Below, piece by piece: positions 22,304 to 30,962 of a stretch of 64,000 nt of DNA. Both the position numbers and the translations under genes were made by a program. Under the pieces are notes generated by a model that saw nothing but the letters and a program-made list of their open reading frames with translations, did not search any database and was not told where the DNA came from. The first letter of the stretch is position 1; each line of letters opens with the position of its first letter. Source of the DNA: Paenibacillus lautus NBRC 15380 (lineage in GTDB: Bacteria; Bacillota; Bacilli; Paenibacillales; Paenibacillaceae); contig NZ_BIMF01000025.1 in NCBI RefSeq assembly GCF_004000945.1, forward strand, positions 1 through 64,000, in the 5' to 3' direction.

Positions 22304-25021
22304 TTATTGGTTCGATGCGATCATTTGACGCAGTACCGTTTGGAGGATACCTCCATTATGGTAGTAGTCCACGTCCACCATGCTGTCAAGACGGGCGATG
22401 GCTTGGAACTCGAATTGGGTTCCGTCTTCGCGCGTAGCGACAACCGTCAATTCCTGGCCTGGCTTCACGTCGTTGCTGAGGCCTAGAATATCGAATGTCT
22501 CGCGGCCGTTCAGACCAAGGCTCTTCCAGCCATGACCTTCCTGGAACTGGAGCGGAAGAACGCCCATGCCCACAAGGTTGGAGCGGTGAATACGCTCGAA
22601 GCTTTCAGCCAGTACAGCTTTGACGCCGAGGAGATACGTACCTTTTGCCGCCCAGTCACGGGAGCTTCCTGTGCCGTATTCTTTACCTGCGATAACGACG
22701 AGGTTCTGTCCGCCTGCTTGATAATTCATCGAAGCATCATAGATGGACATCACTTCTTCCGTTGGCAGGTAAGTGGTTACGCCGCCTTCCGTACCTGGAG
22801 CTACCTGGTTACGGATCCGGATGTTAGCGAAGGTACCGCGCATCATGACTTCGTGGTTACCACGGCGGGAGCCGTAGGAGTTGAAGTCTTTGCGTTCAAC
22901 GTTGCGGTCGCTCAGATATTTGCCCGCTGGGCTGTTCGTTGCAATGTTACCCGCTGGGGAGATATGGTCCGTTGTAACGGAATCGCCCAAGAGAGCAAGC
23001 ACGCGCGCTTCCTTGATGTCCTGGATGTCGTTCAGGCCGTTGGCGAGGCTTTCAAAGAATGGCGGGTTCTGGATGTAAGTGGATTGATCGTCCCACTCGT
23101 ACAGTTCGCCTTCAGGAACAGGAATCTTGTTCCAACGCTCATTAGCGGTGAACACATTCTCGTACTTCTCACGGAAAGCGTCAGGGCTAACGGCTTGACC
23201 GATCGCTTCGCGGATTTCCGCACTCGTTGGCCAGATGTCTTTCAGATAGACGGGCTCGTTGTTCGGATCGTAGCCGATCGGATCGTTCTGCATGTCGATG
23301 TTCACTGTGCCAGCCAGAGCGTAAGCAACAACCAGCGGCGGCGAAGCCAGGTAGTTGGCTTTGACTTGAGCATGCACGCGGCCTTCGAAGTTACGGTTAC
23401 CCGATAATACGGCGGCTACCGTCATGTCGTTGTCGGCAATCGCTTCGCTCACTTCATCCGGCAATGGGCCGGAGTTACCGATACAAGTTGCGCAGCCATA
23501 GCCTGCTACATAGAAGCCGAGAGCTTCCAGGTAGTGCAAGAGGCCGGACTTCTCAAGGTAGTCGGTTACGACGAGGGAGCCTGGAGTCAAGCTGCTCTTC
23601 ACATAGCCGGGCTTTGTCAGGCCGCGTTCAACGGCTTTCTTGGCCAGGAGACCCGCGCCAAGCATAACGCTTGGGTTCGACGTATTTGTACAGCTGGTGA
23701 TGGCTGCGATAACAACCGCACCCGTACCCATCTCGCTGGTAGAGCCGTCTTTATGGTTGACTTTAACGGTTTCTGCGATTTTCTCATCGCTGAGGCCGTA
23801 TCCGCCTTTATCGATCGGCGTGCGGATAATATCGTTAAAGTTTTGTTTCATGTTGGTAAGCTCGATACGGTCCTGCGGACGCTTCGGTCCAGCCAAGCTC
23901 GGTACAATCGAAGCGAGATCTAATTCAATCACGTCGGAGAACTCAGGGTCCGGCGTATCTGCCGTACGGAACATGTTTTGCGCTTTGTAGTAGCTCTCCA
24001 CGAGTTCAACCTGCTCATCGGAGCGGCCCGTATTGCGGAGATAAGCCAGCGTTTCGCTATCAACCGGGAAGAAGCCGATGGTAGCGCCGTATTCCGGAGC
24101 CATGTTGGCCACAGTTGCGCGGTCGGCCAGACTGATGTTAGCAAGGCCAGGACCGTAGAATTCTACGAATTTGCCTACAACGCCTTTCTTGCGGAGAAGC
24201 TCGGTTACCGTGAGGGCAAGGTCGGTCGCTGTTGCGCCTTCCGATAGGCTGCCTGTCAGCTTGAAGCCGATAACTTCAGGTGTTACAAAATACAGCGGCT
24301 GGCCAAGCATGCCGGCTTCCGCCTCGATACCGCCTACGCCCCAGCCCACGACGCCAAGACCGTTGATCATGGTTGTATGGGAGTCCGTACCTACGAGGGA
24401 ATCAGGGAAAACAAGCGTTTCGCCGTCAACCGTCTTCGTAGCTGCTACGGAAGCAAGGTATTCCAGGTTAACCTGGTGAACGATACCTGTTCCCGGAGGA
24501 ACCGCACGGAAGTTGTTGAATGCCGTTTGAGCCCAGCGGAGGAAGCGGTAACGCTCTTCGTTACGCTCAAATTCAAGCTTCATATTCGTTTCCAGAGCTT
24601 GGTCGGTACCAAAAGCGTCAACCATGACGGAGTGGTCGATAACGAGGTCAACCGGAACGAGAGGGTTGATCTGTTTAGGGTCGCCGCCGGATTTTTTAAC
24701 GGTGTCACGCATAGCCGCAAGGTCTACGACGACCGGAACGCCCGTGAAGTCCTGCAATACGATACGGGCAGGAATGAACGGAATTTCCTTGTTGTTGTCG
24801 CGTGCTTCATTCCACTTGGACAAGAGTTTTACATGATCTTCGGTAATTGCGCGTCCGTCGAACTGACGCACGGCTGCTTCCAGCAGTACCCGAATGGAGA
24901 AAGGAAGCTTGGATACACTGCCGTATCCTTGCTCTTCGAGCGCCTGCAGGCTGAAATAACGGTAACTTTTACCGCCCACCTCAAGATTGCGAGAGATGGA
25001 GAATTGATCCTTTGCTGGCAT
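22304..25021 (-). CDS. acnA: aconitate hydratase A
   Basis: Aconitase isomerises citrate to isocitrate in the TCA cycle; in Bacillota it also acts as an iron-responsive RNA-binding protein. The 905-residue protein has the AcnA layout: the HTTMINGLGVVGWGVGG region near residue 215, the first cluster Cys in SCTNTSNPSVM near residue 445, the other two in CATCIGNSGPL near residue 512, and the swivel-domain active-site segment EYGTGSSRDWAAKG near residue 780. AAGGAGG precedes the ATG by 7 nt. It is monocistronic with a very strong terminator. An inverted repeat at 25085-25101 may be its operator. Confidence 0.96.
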   Translation of the reverse strand: MPAKDQFSISRNLEVGGKSYRYFSLQALEEQGYGSVSKLPFSIRVLLEAAVRQFDGRAITEDHVKLLSKWNEARDNNKEIPFIPARIVLQDFTGVPVVVDLAAMRDTVKKSGGDPKQINPLVPVDLVIDHSVMVDAFGTDQALETNMKLEFERNEERYRFLRWAQTAFNNFRAVPPGTGIVHQVNLEYLASVAATKTVDGETLVFPDSLVGTDSHTTMINGLGVVGWGVGGIEAEAGMLGQPLYFVTPEVIGFKLTGSLSEGATATDLALTVTELLRKKGVVGKFVEFYGPGLANISLADRATVANMAPEYGATIGFFPVDSETLAYLRNTGRSDEQVELVESYYKAQNMFRTADTPDPEFSDVIELDLASIVPSLAGPKRPQDRIELTNMKQNFNDIIRTPIDKGGYGLSDEKIAETVKVNHKDGSTSEMGTGAVVIAAITSCTNTSNPSVMLGAGLLAKKAVERGLTKPGYVKSSLTPGSLVVTDYLEKSGLLHYLEALGFYVAGYGCATCIGNSGPLPDEVSEAIADNDMTVAAVLSGNRNFEGRVHAQVKANYLASPPLVVAYALAGTVNIDMQNDPIGYDPNNEPVYLKDIWPTSAEIREAIGQAVSPDAFREKYENVFTANERWNKIPVPEGELYEWDDQSTYIQNPPFFESLANGLNDIQDIKEARVLALLGDSVTTDHISPAGNIATNSPAGKYLSDRNVERKDFNSYGSRRGNHEVMMRGTFANIRIRNQVAPGTEGGVTTYLPTEEVMSIYDASMNYQAGGQNLVVIAGKEYGTGSSRDWAAKGTYLLGVKAVLAESFERIHRSNLVGMGVLPLQFQEGHGWKSLGLNGRETFDILGLSNDVKPGQELTVVATREDGTQFEFQAIARLDSMVDVDYYHNGGILQTVLRQMIASNQ

Positions 25022-25337
25022 TGATGAACCTCCTTAAGTCATTTCATAAATCGAATAAAAACAGTTTGAGTTAAATCCTCTGTGGTTTCACTAGATGAAA
25101 CCTAATTTCATAAATTAACTACCTTAAGTATACCGTTTTCAACTCGCTGCGTAAAGCATTTTTTATAGAAGAAAAGTATTTCAAAAAGGTGAAAACAAGC
25201 CCGTTTTTTACCCGAATGCTGTCGCTGTAATCCCGGTGTTTCTGTATTCTCTTGACCGAAGTTCATAGCCTGAAGATTTTCTTCATATAGTTGTGATAGG
25301 GAACAGCGTGAAAGGCAAGGTTAGAGGAGGAGAGTAG
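25022..25337. other. Divergent region acnA / amidase-domain gene
   Basis: The 316 bp hold the acnA ribosome binding site, the inverted repeat at 25085 and, on the minus strand, a possible TTGAAA-N17-GTTAAT promoter upstream of it. On the plus side only the GGAGGAG site of the next gene is clear. Confidence 0.45.
25085..25101. promoter_or_regulatory. Inverted repeat GTTTCA-N5-TGAAAC upstream of acnA
   Basis: A perfect dyad (7+7 bp when the flanking G and C are counted) located 64 bp upstream of the acnA start. It shares both half-sites and spacing with the repeat before the iclR-type gene. No ATAA-N7-TTAT dyad of the CcpC type was seen in this region. Confidence 0.5.
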
Positions 25338-26360
25338 ATGAACAGTCTGAAGCAAGCAGAGAAGCCTTGGAAGCAAGCTCTATATATTTACGTCAATCAA
25401 TATAACCAAAATCGCGTGGACTATTCTTCAGGCCTGAAAGAGCAGATTGTAGCGGATCTGAATTTCCTGGTAGAGAGAGGAGAAAGGCAGTTTCGGCTGC
25501 AGTCGTGGTATGCGCAGCGGGAGGTTACGCCGCTAAAGAGCGAGACTCGTGCCCGCCTCCTGCGCATTCTGAGGGAAACGGAGGATGATGTGATCGCGGA
25601 CGTGCGGCTCCACAGCGTATTTTATTATGAAAAAAGAGGGATGACGCACCGGGAAGATACGGTTTTTAGGGAGCGACTGACGCTGATTCGGGACGGAGAT
25701 GCGTGGTTGATCGTTGGCATCGAACGTCTGCAGGATGAACGCCATCCCCTGCAAAGAACCGATGTTCCGGCAGCAGGCGCGGAGGGGGCCGGAAGAGAGC
25801 CGTCCATTCCCTTTATGAACGGCCGCGTATACGCCGCCGGCAGCAGCCCGCGGTCCGGCCGTTACGAGCGTGAAGCCGCAGCTGCTTATGCCGACCGTTG
25901 GTGGGATTCCGGGAATCCGGAGTTTGAGGAATTTGACGTGGATTGCACGAATTATATCTCCCAGTGCCTCTTTGCAGGCAAAGCCCCAATCCACTATACT
26001 GGTAAAAGAGAAACGGGATGGTGGTACAAGGGATACGTAAACAAACGGGAATGGTGGAGCTACAGCTGGGCGGTATCGAACAGCTTTGCGCATTATTTGA
26101 ACGCCAGTACCTCGGGGCTGCGGGCCGAGCGGGTGGAGCGTCCCGAGCAGCTGATGCTGGGGGATGTCATCGTGTACGACTGGGACGGTGACGGCGCGTT
26201 TCAGCACAGCACCATCGTGACGGCGTTTGACGCGGGCGGCATGCCGCTGGTTAATGCGCATACGGTGTCCAGCCGTCATCGCTATTGGGACTACCGGGAT
26301 TCCTACGCTTGGAACGATAACACCGAATATCGGTTTTACCATATCCCCGATTATTTTTAA
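25338..26360 (+). CDS. amidase-domain protein (Amidase_6 / NlpC-P60-like)
   Basis: This 340-residue protein has two parts. Residues 1 to about 150 form a helical/beta domain (KQALYIYVNQYNQNR at the start) with no clear function. Residues about 170-340 are the putative amidase domain of the Amidase_6 family: catalytic Cys in DVDCTNYISQCLFAG, the aromatic GWWYKGY, LGDVIVYDWDGDG, the His in FQHSTIVTAF, and the final Asn/His segment LVNAHTVSSRHRYWDY. Such proteins are thought to cut peptide or amide bonds, often in spore or wall material. No signal peptide is present. GGAGGAG precedes the ATG. It is followed by ddl. Confidence 0.85.
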   Translation: MNSLKQAEKPWKQALYIYVNQYNQNRVDYSSGLKEQIVADLNFLVERGERQFRLQSWYAQREVTPLKSETRARLLRILRETEDDVIADVRLHSVFYYEKRGMTHREDTVFRERLTLIRDGDAWLIVGIERLQDERHPLQRTDVPAAGAEGAGREPSIPFMNGRVYAAGSSPRSGRYEREAAAAYADRWWDSGNPEFEEFDVDCTNYISQCLFAGKAPIHYTGKRETGWWYKGYVNKREWWSYSWAVSNSFAHYLNASTSGLRAERVERPEQLMLGDVIVYDWDGDGAFQHSTIVTAFDAGGMPLVNAHTVSSRHRYWDYRDSYAWNDNTEYRFYHIPDYF

Positions 26361-26405
26361 GATGACAGCATGTCATGCTGCAATACGGACAAGAGAGAGG
26401 TTAAC

Positions 26406-27500
26406 ATGGGACAGGATAAATTAACGGTAGGTTTAGTATACGGGGGGAAATCCGGCGAGCATGAGGTATCATTATCCACGGCATTCGCGGTCATGAACGC
26501 TTTTGATTTTGATAAATATGAGATTGTTCCGTTTTATATTTCCAAGCAGGGTACCTGGAGAATCGGCAGCAAGCTGTCGGCTCCTTTTGCCCAGTTGGAA
26601 GAATTGAAGCTGGCTGAAGGGGAAGGCACGCAAACAGCGCTGAACGCCGTGTTCAGCAGATTGTATGGCCAAGAGACGCAGGCGGTGGATATTATGTTCC
26701 CGCTGCTTCACGGGACGTTCGGCGAGGACGGAACGATTCAGGGACTGTTCGAAATGGCGGACATTCCTTATGTGGGAACCGGTGTGCTTGCGTCGGCAGC
26801 GGGGATGGATAAAGTCGTGATGAAGAAGCTCTTCGCCCAGGCGGGATTACCGCAATGCGAGTACTGTTATTTCAATCGTACCCAGTGGGAGCGGAGCCAG
26901 CATGAAGTGCTGAAGGATATCGAGGACAAACTCGGATTCCCGAGCTTCGTCAAGCCGGCTAACCTGGGTTCAAGCGTTGGGATATCCAAGGCTAAGGACC
27001 GGGAGCAGCTTAAGGCGGCGATTGAATCCGCGCTCCGGTTCGATGACAAGATCATCGTTGAAGAGTTCGTGGATGCGCGCGAAGTGGAGGTCAGCGTGCT
27101 CGGCAATGATGAGCCGATGGCATCCGTTCCGGGTGAAATTGTTTCTTCCAGTGAATACTACGACTATGCGGCTAAATATACGGATGGACAGTCACAAATG
27201 CAAATTCCGGCCGAAATCGAGCCGGATACGGCTGATCGTTTGCGCGACCTCGCCATTACCGCGTTCAAAGCGATTGAAGGCGGCGGCATCACGCGGGCCG
27301 ACTTCTTTGTCCGCCGCTCGGACGGCGCGATTCTGATCAATGAAGTGAACACGATGCCGGGCTTTACGCCGTTCAGCATGTACCCGCTCTTGTGGCGGGA
27401 AACGGGCGTATCCTACCGCGAGCTGCTTGACCGGATGATCGAGCTGGGCCTTGAGCGGTACAACCGTAAGCAATCCCTAATTTATGAGAACCAGGCGTAA
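26406..27500 (+). CDS. ddl: D-alanine--D-alanine ligase
   Basis: Ddl joins two D-alanines with ATP to make the dipeptide that ends the peptidoglycan precursor. The 364-residue protein shows the N-terminal VGLVYGGKSGEHEVSLSTA, the ATP-grasp segments PSFVKPANLGSSVGISK and IIVEEFVDAREVEVSVLG, and the metal and product site INEVNTMPGFTPFSMYP. The EYYDYAAKY omega loop is of the Tyr type expected for true D-Ala-D-Ala ligases rather than D-Ala-D-Lac enzymes. ATG at 26406 has GAGAGAGG 5 nt upstream; an ATG at 26370 has no such site. Confidence 0.94.
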   Translation: MGQDKLTVGLVYGGKSGEHEVSLSTAFAVMNAFDFDKYEIVPFYISKQGTWRIGSKLSAPFAQLEELKLAEGEGTQTALNAVFSRLYGQETQAVDIMFPLLHGTFGEDGTIQGLFEMADIPYVGTGVLASAAGMDKVVMKKLFAQAGLPQCEYCYFNRTQWERSQHEVLKDIEDKLGFPSFVKPANLGSSVGISKAKDREQLKAAIESALRFDDKIIVEEFVDAREVEVSVLGNDEPMASVPGEIVSSSEYYDYAAKYTDGQSQMQIPAEIEPDTADRLRDLAITAFKAIEGGGITRADFFVRRSDGAILINEVNTMPGFTPFSMYPLLWRETGVSYRELLDRMIELGLERYNRKQSLIYENQA

Positions 27501-27526
27501 GCCGTCACAATAGGATATGAAACACC

Positions 27527-27575
27527 AGGGGGAGTCCGCGCTATTCAATACGGCTCCCCTTGAGTCTAATATTTT
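27527..27575 (+). terminator. Possible weak terminator after ddl
   Basis: AGGGGGAGTCCG can pair with CGGCTCCCCTT across a 12-nt loop; only a poor T-rich tail follows, so read-through into the next gene is likely. Confidence 0.35.
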
Positions 27576-27598
27576 GGGATGAAAGGAAGATACGTGAT

Positions 27599-27916
27599 AT
27601 GGGATTTCAAACCGAGTTCAATTCCGTTTGTAAGTTTAAGAGTGAGCAGGAGCTCTATGAGCTGCTGGAATACGGCCGCGGCAAAATGCTGAAGGATGGC
27701 CTTCGGGTATTTCCGACAGGACAGAAGGTCATTGCTTATACGCCGGATAACCAGGCGGTGGCGATCGTCCTGATCACCGCATGCGTATCGGAGATTAACT
27801 TCCAGGGCCGCGAGGTCACTTCAGTCGAGCTGCAGCTGATTCGCAAATTGACCGATGAGGAAGCACGCGTACAGACAGCACTCGCTCAAGAAATGTTCTT
27901 TGGAGACCATGCATGA
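27599..27916 (+). CDS. small protein, DUF2584-like, co-transcribed with uvsE
   Basis: This 105-residue cytoplasmic protein starts MGFQTEFNSVCKFKS and continues with a GLRVFPTGQKVIAYTP hairpin and QLIRKLTDEE. The order (an EFN start, then a positive-inside beta hairpin with a YP/FP turn) is reminiscent of DUF2584 proteins of Bacillota, but this is a weak match by eye. The ATG at 27599 has AAAGGAAG 9 nt upstream; the in-frame codon at 27560 lacks a site. Its stop overlaps the uvsE start as ATGA, so the two are translationally coupled. Confidence 0.7.
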   Translation: MGFQTEFNSVCKFKSEQELYELLEYGRGKMLKDGLRVFPTGQKVIAYTPDNQAVAIVLITACVSEINFQGREVTSVELQLIRKLTDEEARVQTALAQEMFFGDHA

Positions 27917-28914
27917 TTGTTCGTTTCGGTTATGTAGCCATGTCCACGGTTGTGCAGAATGCTTCACCTTCCAAGACGATGACCATGAAGAGTTTTATGA
28001 AGCTGAATGACCGTGAGGCCGGCTTGCACAAACTGGAGCGGATCGCGAATGAGAATCTACATAATACCCTTCGGCTTCTGAAGCATAACGCGGCTCACGA
28101 TATCAAGGTGTACCGCTTCTCGTCCAAGCTGATTCCGCTGGCCACGCATCAAGATATGCAGGATTGGGATCCATTCCCGGCTTTGCGGGAAGGCTTTCAG
28201 GCCATTGGGGATTTTGTGAAAAAGCACGAGATGCGGGTATCTTTTCATCCGGATCATTTCACGGTGCTGAGCACACCGCGTCCTGAGGTGCTGGTCAACT
28301 CGATCCGTGATCTGGAGTCGCACGTCCATATGCTGCAGGCGATGGAGCTGCCTGCTTCCATGAAAAATAACATTCACATCGGCGGCGCCTATGGAGACAA
28401 GCCTTCGGCCTCGGCCCGATTCGTGGAACACTTCCATGAGCTTGAACCGCATATTAAGGAACGGCTGACTCTTGAAAATGACGACAAAACCTTTACAGCG
28501 CAGGAAACGCTGGCCGTATGCCAGCAAACGGGGCTGCCCATGGTGCTGGATATCCACCATCAGTGGGTCAATAACGATGGCGAGGCGCCTTGGGAACTGT
28601 GGCCGGATATTCTTCGCACCTGGGAGATGCCGCTTGCGCAGGCGGATTCGGACGAGGCGCAGCCGCTGCCGCCCAAGATTCACGTATCCAGTCCCAAGAG
28701 CCCTACCGATATCCGCAGCCATGCGGATGGGGTGGATGTCGTGCCATTGCTGGCGTTTTTACGGAATATTGCGGGGGCTACGCCGAAGGTGGACGTTATG
28801 ATTGAAGCAAAGATGAAGGACGGCGCTTTGTTTGATCTGATGAAGGATTTGGGAGATTATACGGCAGAGGGCGTAACCATTCTCGACGGTGCCTCCATCC
28901 AAGTGAACCCTTAA
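27913..28914 (+). CDS. uvsE: UV DNA damage endonuclease
   Basis: UvsE is a TIM-barrel endonuclease that nicks DNA 5' to pyrimidine dimers and 6-4 photoproducts. The 333-residue protein shows the N-terminal VRFGYVAMST, HNAAHDIKVYRFSSKL, SFHPDHFTVLSTPR, the metal-binding LTLENDDKTFTAQETL and LPMVLDIHHQWVN, and IDVMIEAK-like MIEAKMKD near the C-terminus. The ATG overlaps the previous stop. UvsE in sporeformers protects spores and vegetative cells from UV. Confidence 0.93.
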   Translation: MIVRFGYVAMSTVVQNASPSKTMTMKSFMKLNDREAGLHKLERIANENLHNTLRLLKHNAAHDIKVYRFSSKLIPLATHQDMQDWDPFPALREGFQAIGDFVKKHEMRVSFHPDHFTVLSTPRPEVLVNSIRDLESHVHMLQAMELPASMKNNIHIGGAYGDKPSASARFVEHFHELEPHIKERLTLENDDKTFTAQETLAVCQQTGLPMVLDIHHQWVNNDGEAPWELWPDILRTWEMPLAQADSDEAQPLPPKIHVSSPKSPTDIRSHADGVDVVPLLAFLRNIAGATPKVDVMIEAKMKDGALFDLMKDLGDYTAEGVTILDGASIQVNP

Positions 28915-29010
28915 CCCGATAAGATGAGCTTGTTAACACTTGCAAGTTGATGGATTTTGGGTTACGTTGGAAGTATCCAAACAGAGATTCCCCTTAACAC
29001 ATGACATCGG

Positions 29011-29067
29011 ATAAAAAAGTTCGTTCTCGCCAAGCATTCAGGTGCACAGCATAGGACGGACTTTTAT
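29011..29067 (+). terminator. Possible terminator after uvsE
   Basis: AAAAGTTCGT pairs with ACGGACTTTT (one G-U pair) across a 37-nt loop, followed by ATTG. The loop is large, so the call is weak. Confidence 0.4.
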
Positions 29068-29169
29068 TGAAATAGGCGGAAATTTCGCTTAGCTGCCCTT
29101 TCGATTACAACAATGACTGAATAGGATGTAGGGATTGTCAAAAATCACTAGATTTATATAGAAAGTAGA

Positions 29170-30042
29170 GTGAGTGCTTTGAACGAGAATGAAAAGATTC
29201 CTTATGTTGTCAGCAGTAAGAGTTACACCGCAGTAGCCATTAATTGCGCCGCCAAAGCGGGAGAGTGGATTAAGAGCAAGCTCGGTACCGTCAAGCAGTT
29301 GAGCACCAAGTCTTCGGCACAGGATATCGTAACCGAGGTGGACAAAGGTGCCGAACAGATGATCCGCAAGCTGATTTTGACGCACTTTCCGGATCATGCG
29401 ATTCTTGGAGAAGAAGGGGTTGCCCCGGGTACCGATGCCTACAATAAGGCACTCGAGGACGCCAAGGACGAAGAGTATCTCTGGATTATCGACCCTGTGG
29501 ACGGAACGACGAACTATGTTCATGGATTTCCGTTTTACTCCGTGTCGATTGCACTGGCTCATCATGGAGAAGTCATTGTCGGCGTTATTTACGACCCTTC
29601 CCGGGACGAGTTGTTTGTTGCGGAAAAAGGAAAAGGGGCCTACGTTCACGGCAACCCTACCTATGTTTCCAAGGAAGATCAATTGTCGGACAGCTTGCTG
29701 GCCACGGGCTTCCCGCTGGACAGCACGGTCAACCTGCCGCTGAATATGGCGGAGCTGCAGGCGCTGCTGCCGATGGTCCGTAATGTAAGAGCCGGCGGAT
29801 CCGCTGCGCTTCATCTTGCTTATGTGGCTGCCGGCCGGCTCAGCGGATACTGGGAGCACGGCTTGAGTGCTTGGGACGTTGCCGCAGGCGCGCTATTGGT
29901 TCAGGAGTCCGGCGGTAAAGTAACCGATACGGAAGGAAAGTCATACGACCTGTCGGTCCGTCATTTGGCGGCAACCAACGGGCTGATTCATCAGCGTTTT
30001 CTGGATACACTAAAGGACGCGGGCGAAGCTTTGGTTCGCTAA
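29170..30042 (+). CDS. inositol monophosphatase family protein
   Basis: This 290-residue Mg2+-dependent phosphatase belongs to the SuhB/IMPase family. The metal ligands appear in ILGEEGV (Glu) and IIDPVDGTTNYVHGFPFY (two Asp), with the C-terminal AWDVAAGALLVQESGGKV providing the last Asp. Family members act on inositol phosphates, fructose-1,6-bisphosphate, 3'-phosphoadenosine compounds or NADP, and the sequence does not tell which. The start GTG at 29170 has only a weak GAAAG upstream; TTG at 29179 is an alternative. Confidence 0.9.
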   Translation: MSALNENEKIPYVVSSKSYTAVAINCAAKAGEWIKSKLGTVKQLSTKSSAQDIVTEVDKGAEQMIRKLILTHFPDHAILGEEGVAPGTDAYNKALEDAKDEEYLWIIDPVDGTTNYVHGFPFYSVSIALAHHGEVIVGVIYDPSRDELFVAEKGKGAYVHGNPTYVSKEDQLSDSLLATGFPLDSTVNLPLNMAELQALLPMVRNVRAGGSAALHLAYVAAGRLSGYWEHGLSAWDVAAGALLVQESGGKVTDTEGKSYDLSVRHLAATNGLIHQRFLDTLKDAGEALVR

Positions 30043-30104
30043 AAGCCCGGGACAACAGAGGATGCAGATCACTTACAACCGCTTGATAAAGGAGTGTGCT
30101 TACG

Positions 30105-30371
30105 ATGAATGAGAAGTCGGATCAGGATTTGGAGCGCCAGCTCAGCGAGATGTTAACGGACGGTGAAATGCAGAAGAAGGATCGGGAGAAGGAGGAGCGC
30201 AGGCTTCTCTCTCCGAAATACGAGATCCGGATTCAGACGCAGCTCGATCCCATTGTGGAAGAGACGCAGAAATACCGCAGCATGGCGAAGGAAGTGGATG
30301 GTCGCTATGACAAGTACATGGAGAAGGCAGTTAAGAAGGATAAGCCTGAGGATTCAGGTGAAGAAGCTTGA
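30105..30371 (+). CDS. small charged coiled-coil protein, function unknown
   Basis: This 88-residue, highly charged, helical protein has heptad-like Leu/Ile spacing in DLERQLSEMLTDGEM and LDPIVEETQKYRSM. It has no membrane segment. The ATG at 30105 has AAAGGAG 10 nt upstream. It follows the phosphatase gene by 62 nt and is closed by a strong terminator. No family was recognised. Confidence 0.65.
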   Translation: MNEKSDQDLERQLSEMLTDGEMQKKDREKEERRLLSPKYEIRIQTQLDPIVEETQKYRSMAKEVDGRYDKYMEKAVKKDKPEDSGEEA

Positions 30372-30432
30372 TAGCGCTTTAAGGGATGATTCCGAAGCGG
30401 GCGCATATCTATTCATTAAATGCCGAATCAGG

Positions 30433-30468
30433 AATGGACAGCATAGAGTGAGCTGTCCATTTTTTTTA
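30433..30468 (+). terminator. Terminator after the small coiled-coil gene
   Basis: AATGGACAGC pairs perfectly with GCTGTCCATT and a run of eight or nine T residues follows. Confidence 0.88.
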
Positions 30469-30489
30469 TGATAACTAGCCGAGATAACA

Positions 30490-30888
30490 TTGTTTAAGCT
30501 GGCTCAAGTTGGTGTGACTATGGTTGACCTTGTCCACATAGGGGGGAGATCGGTACGAGTTCGGCTTCAAATTTGTCATGTTCTGGGAGGCGCATCAGGG
30601 GCAGCCTCCATGTTGCTATGGTGCATCCTTATCTTCTTCAACCCATATTCCGATGAGATCAGCTGGAAACCGGCCTTAACTACGTTTGTTATGCTGTTTC
30701 TTCCAGGCAGCTTGGCGATGCTCGGGGTGATGTATTCCTATCGGTTGCTGCTGCTGGTTGCTTTTGGATGGTCGATACTGCCAAGCCTGTATCTGGCAGC
30801 CACGCCTGGGATATTTGCTTGGTTTGGTGCTACATCCCTCGGCTATTTATTCACTTATCTTCTCATGAAACCTTATCGTCCTGGTTGA
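30490..30888 (+). CDS. small integral membrane protein, function unknown
   Basis: A frame of up to 132 residues with four predicted membrane helices (around residues 36-50, 62-78, 84-100 and 107-125) and a short basic tail. The first codon is TTG without a good ribosome binding site; the ATG at 30520 is an alternative with only a GTTGGTG site. No family was recognised. The hydrophobic pattern supports a real gene, but the start is unsafe. Confidence 0.55.
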   Translation: MFKLAQVGVTMVDLVHIGGRSVRVRLQICHVLGGASGAASMLLWCILIFFNPYSDEISWKPALTTFVMLFLPGSLAMLGVMYSYRLLLLVAFGWSILPSLYLAATPGIFAWFGATSLGYLFTYLLMKPYRPG

Positions 30889-30962
30889 TACGGTACCATT
30901 CGCAGGTTGCCGGTGGTAAAATAAGGCTGTATCAAGATAATTGAAGTTAAGGGAGTGAAGGC

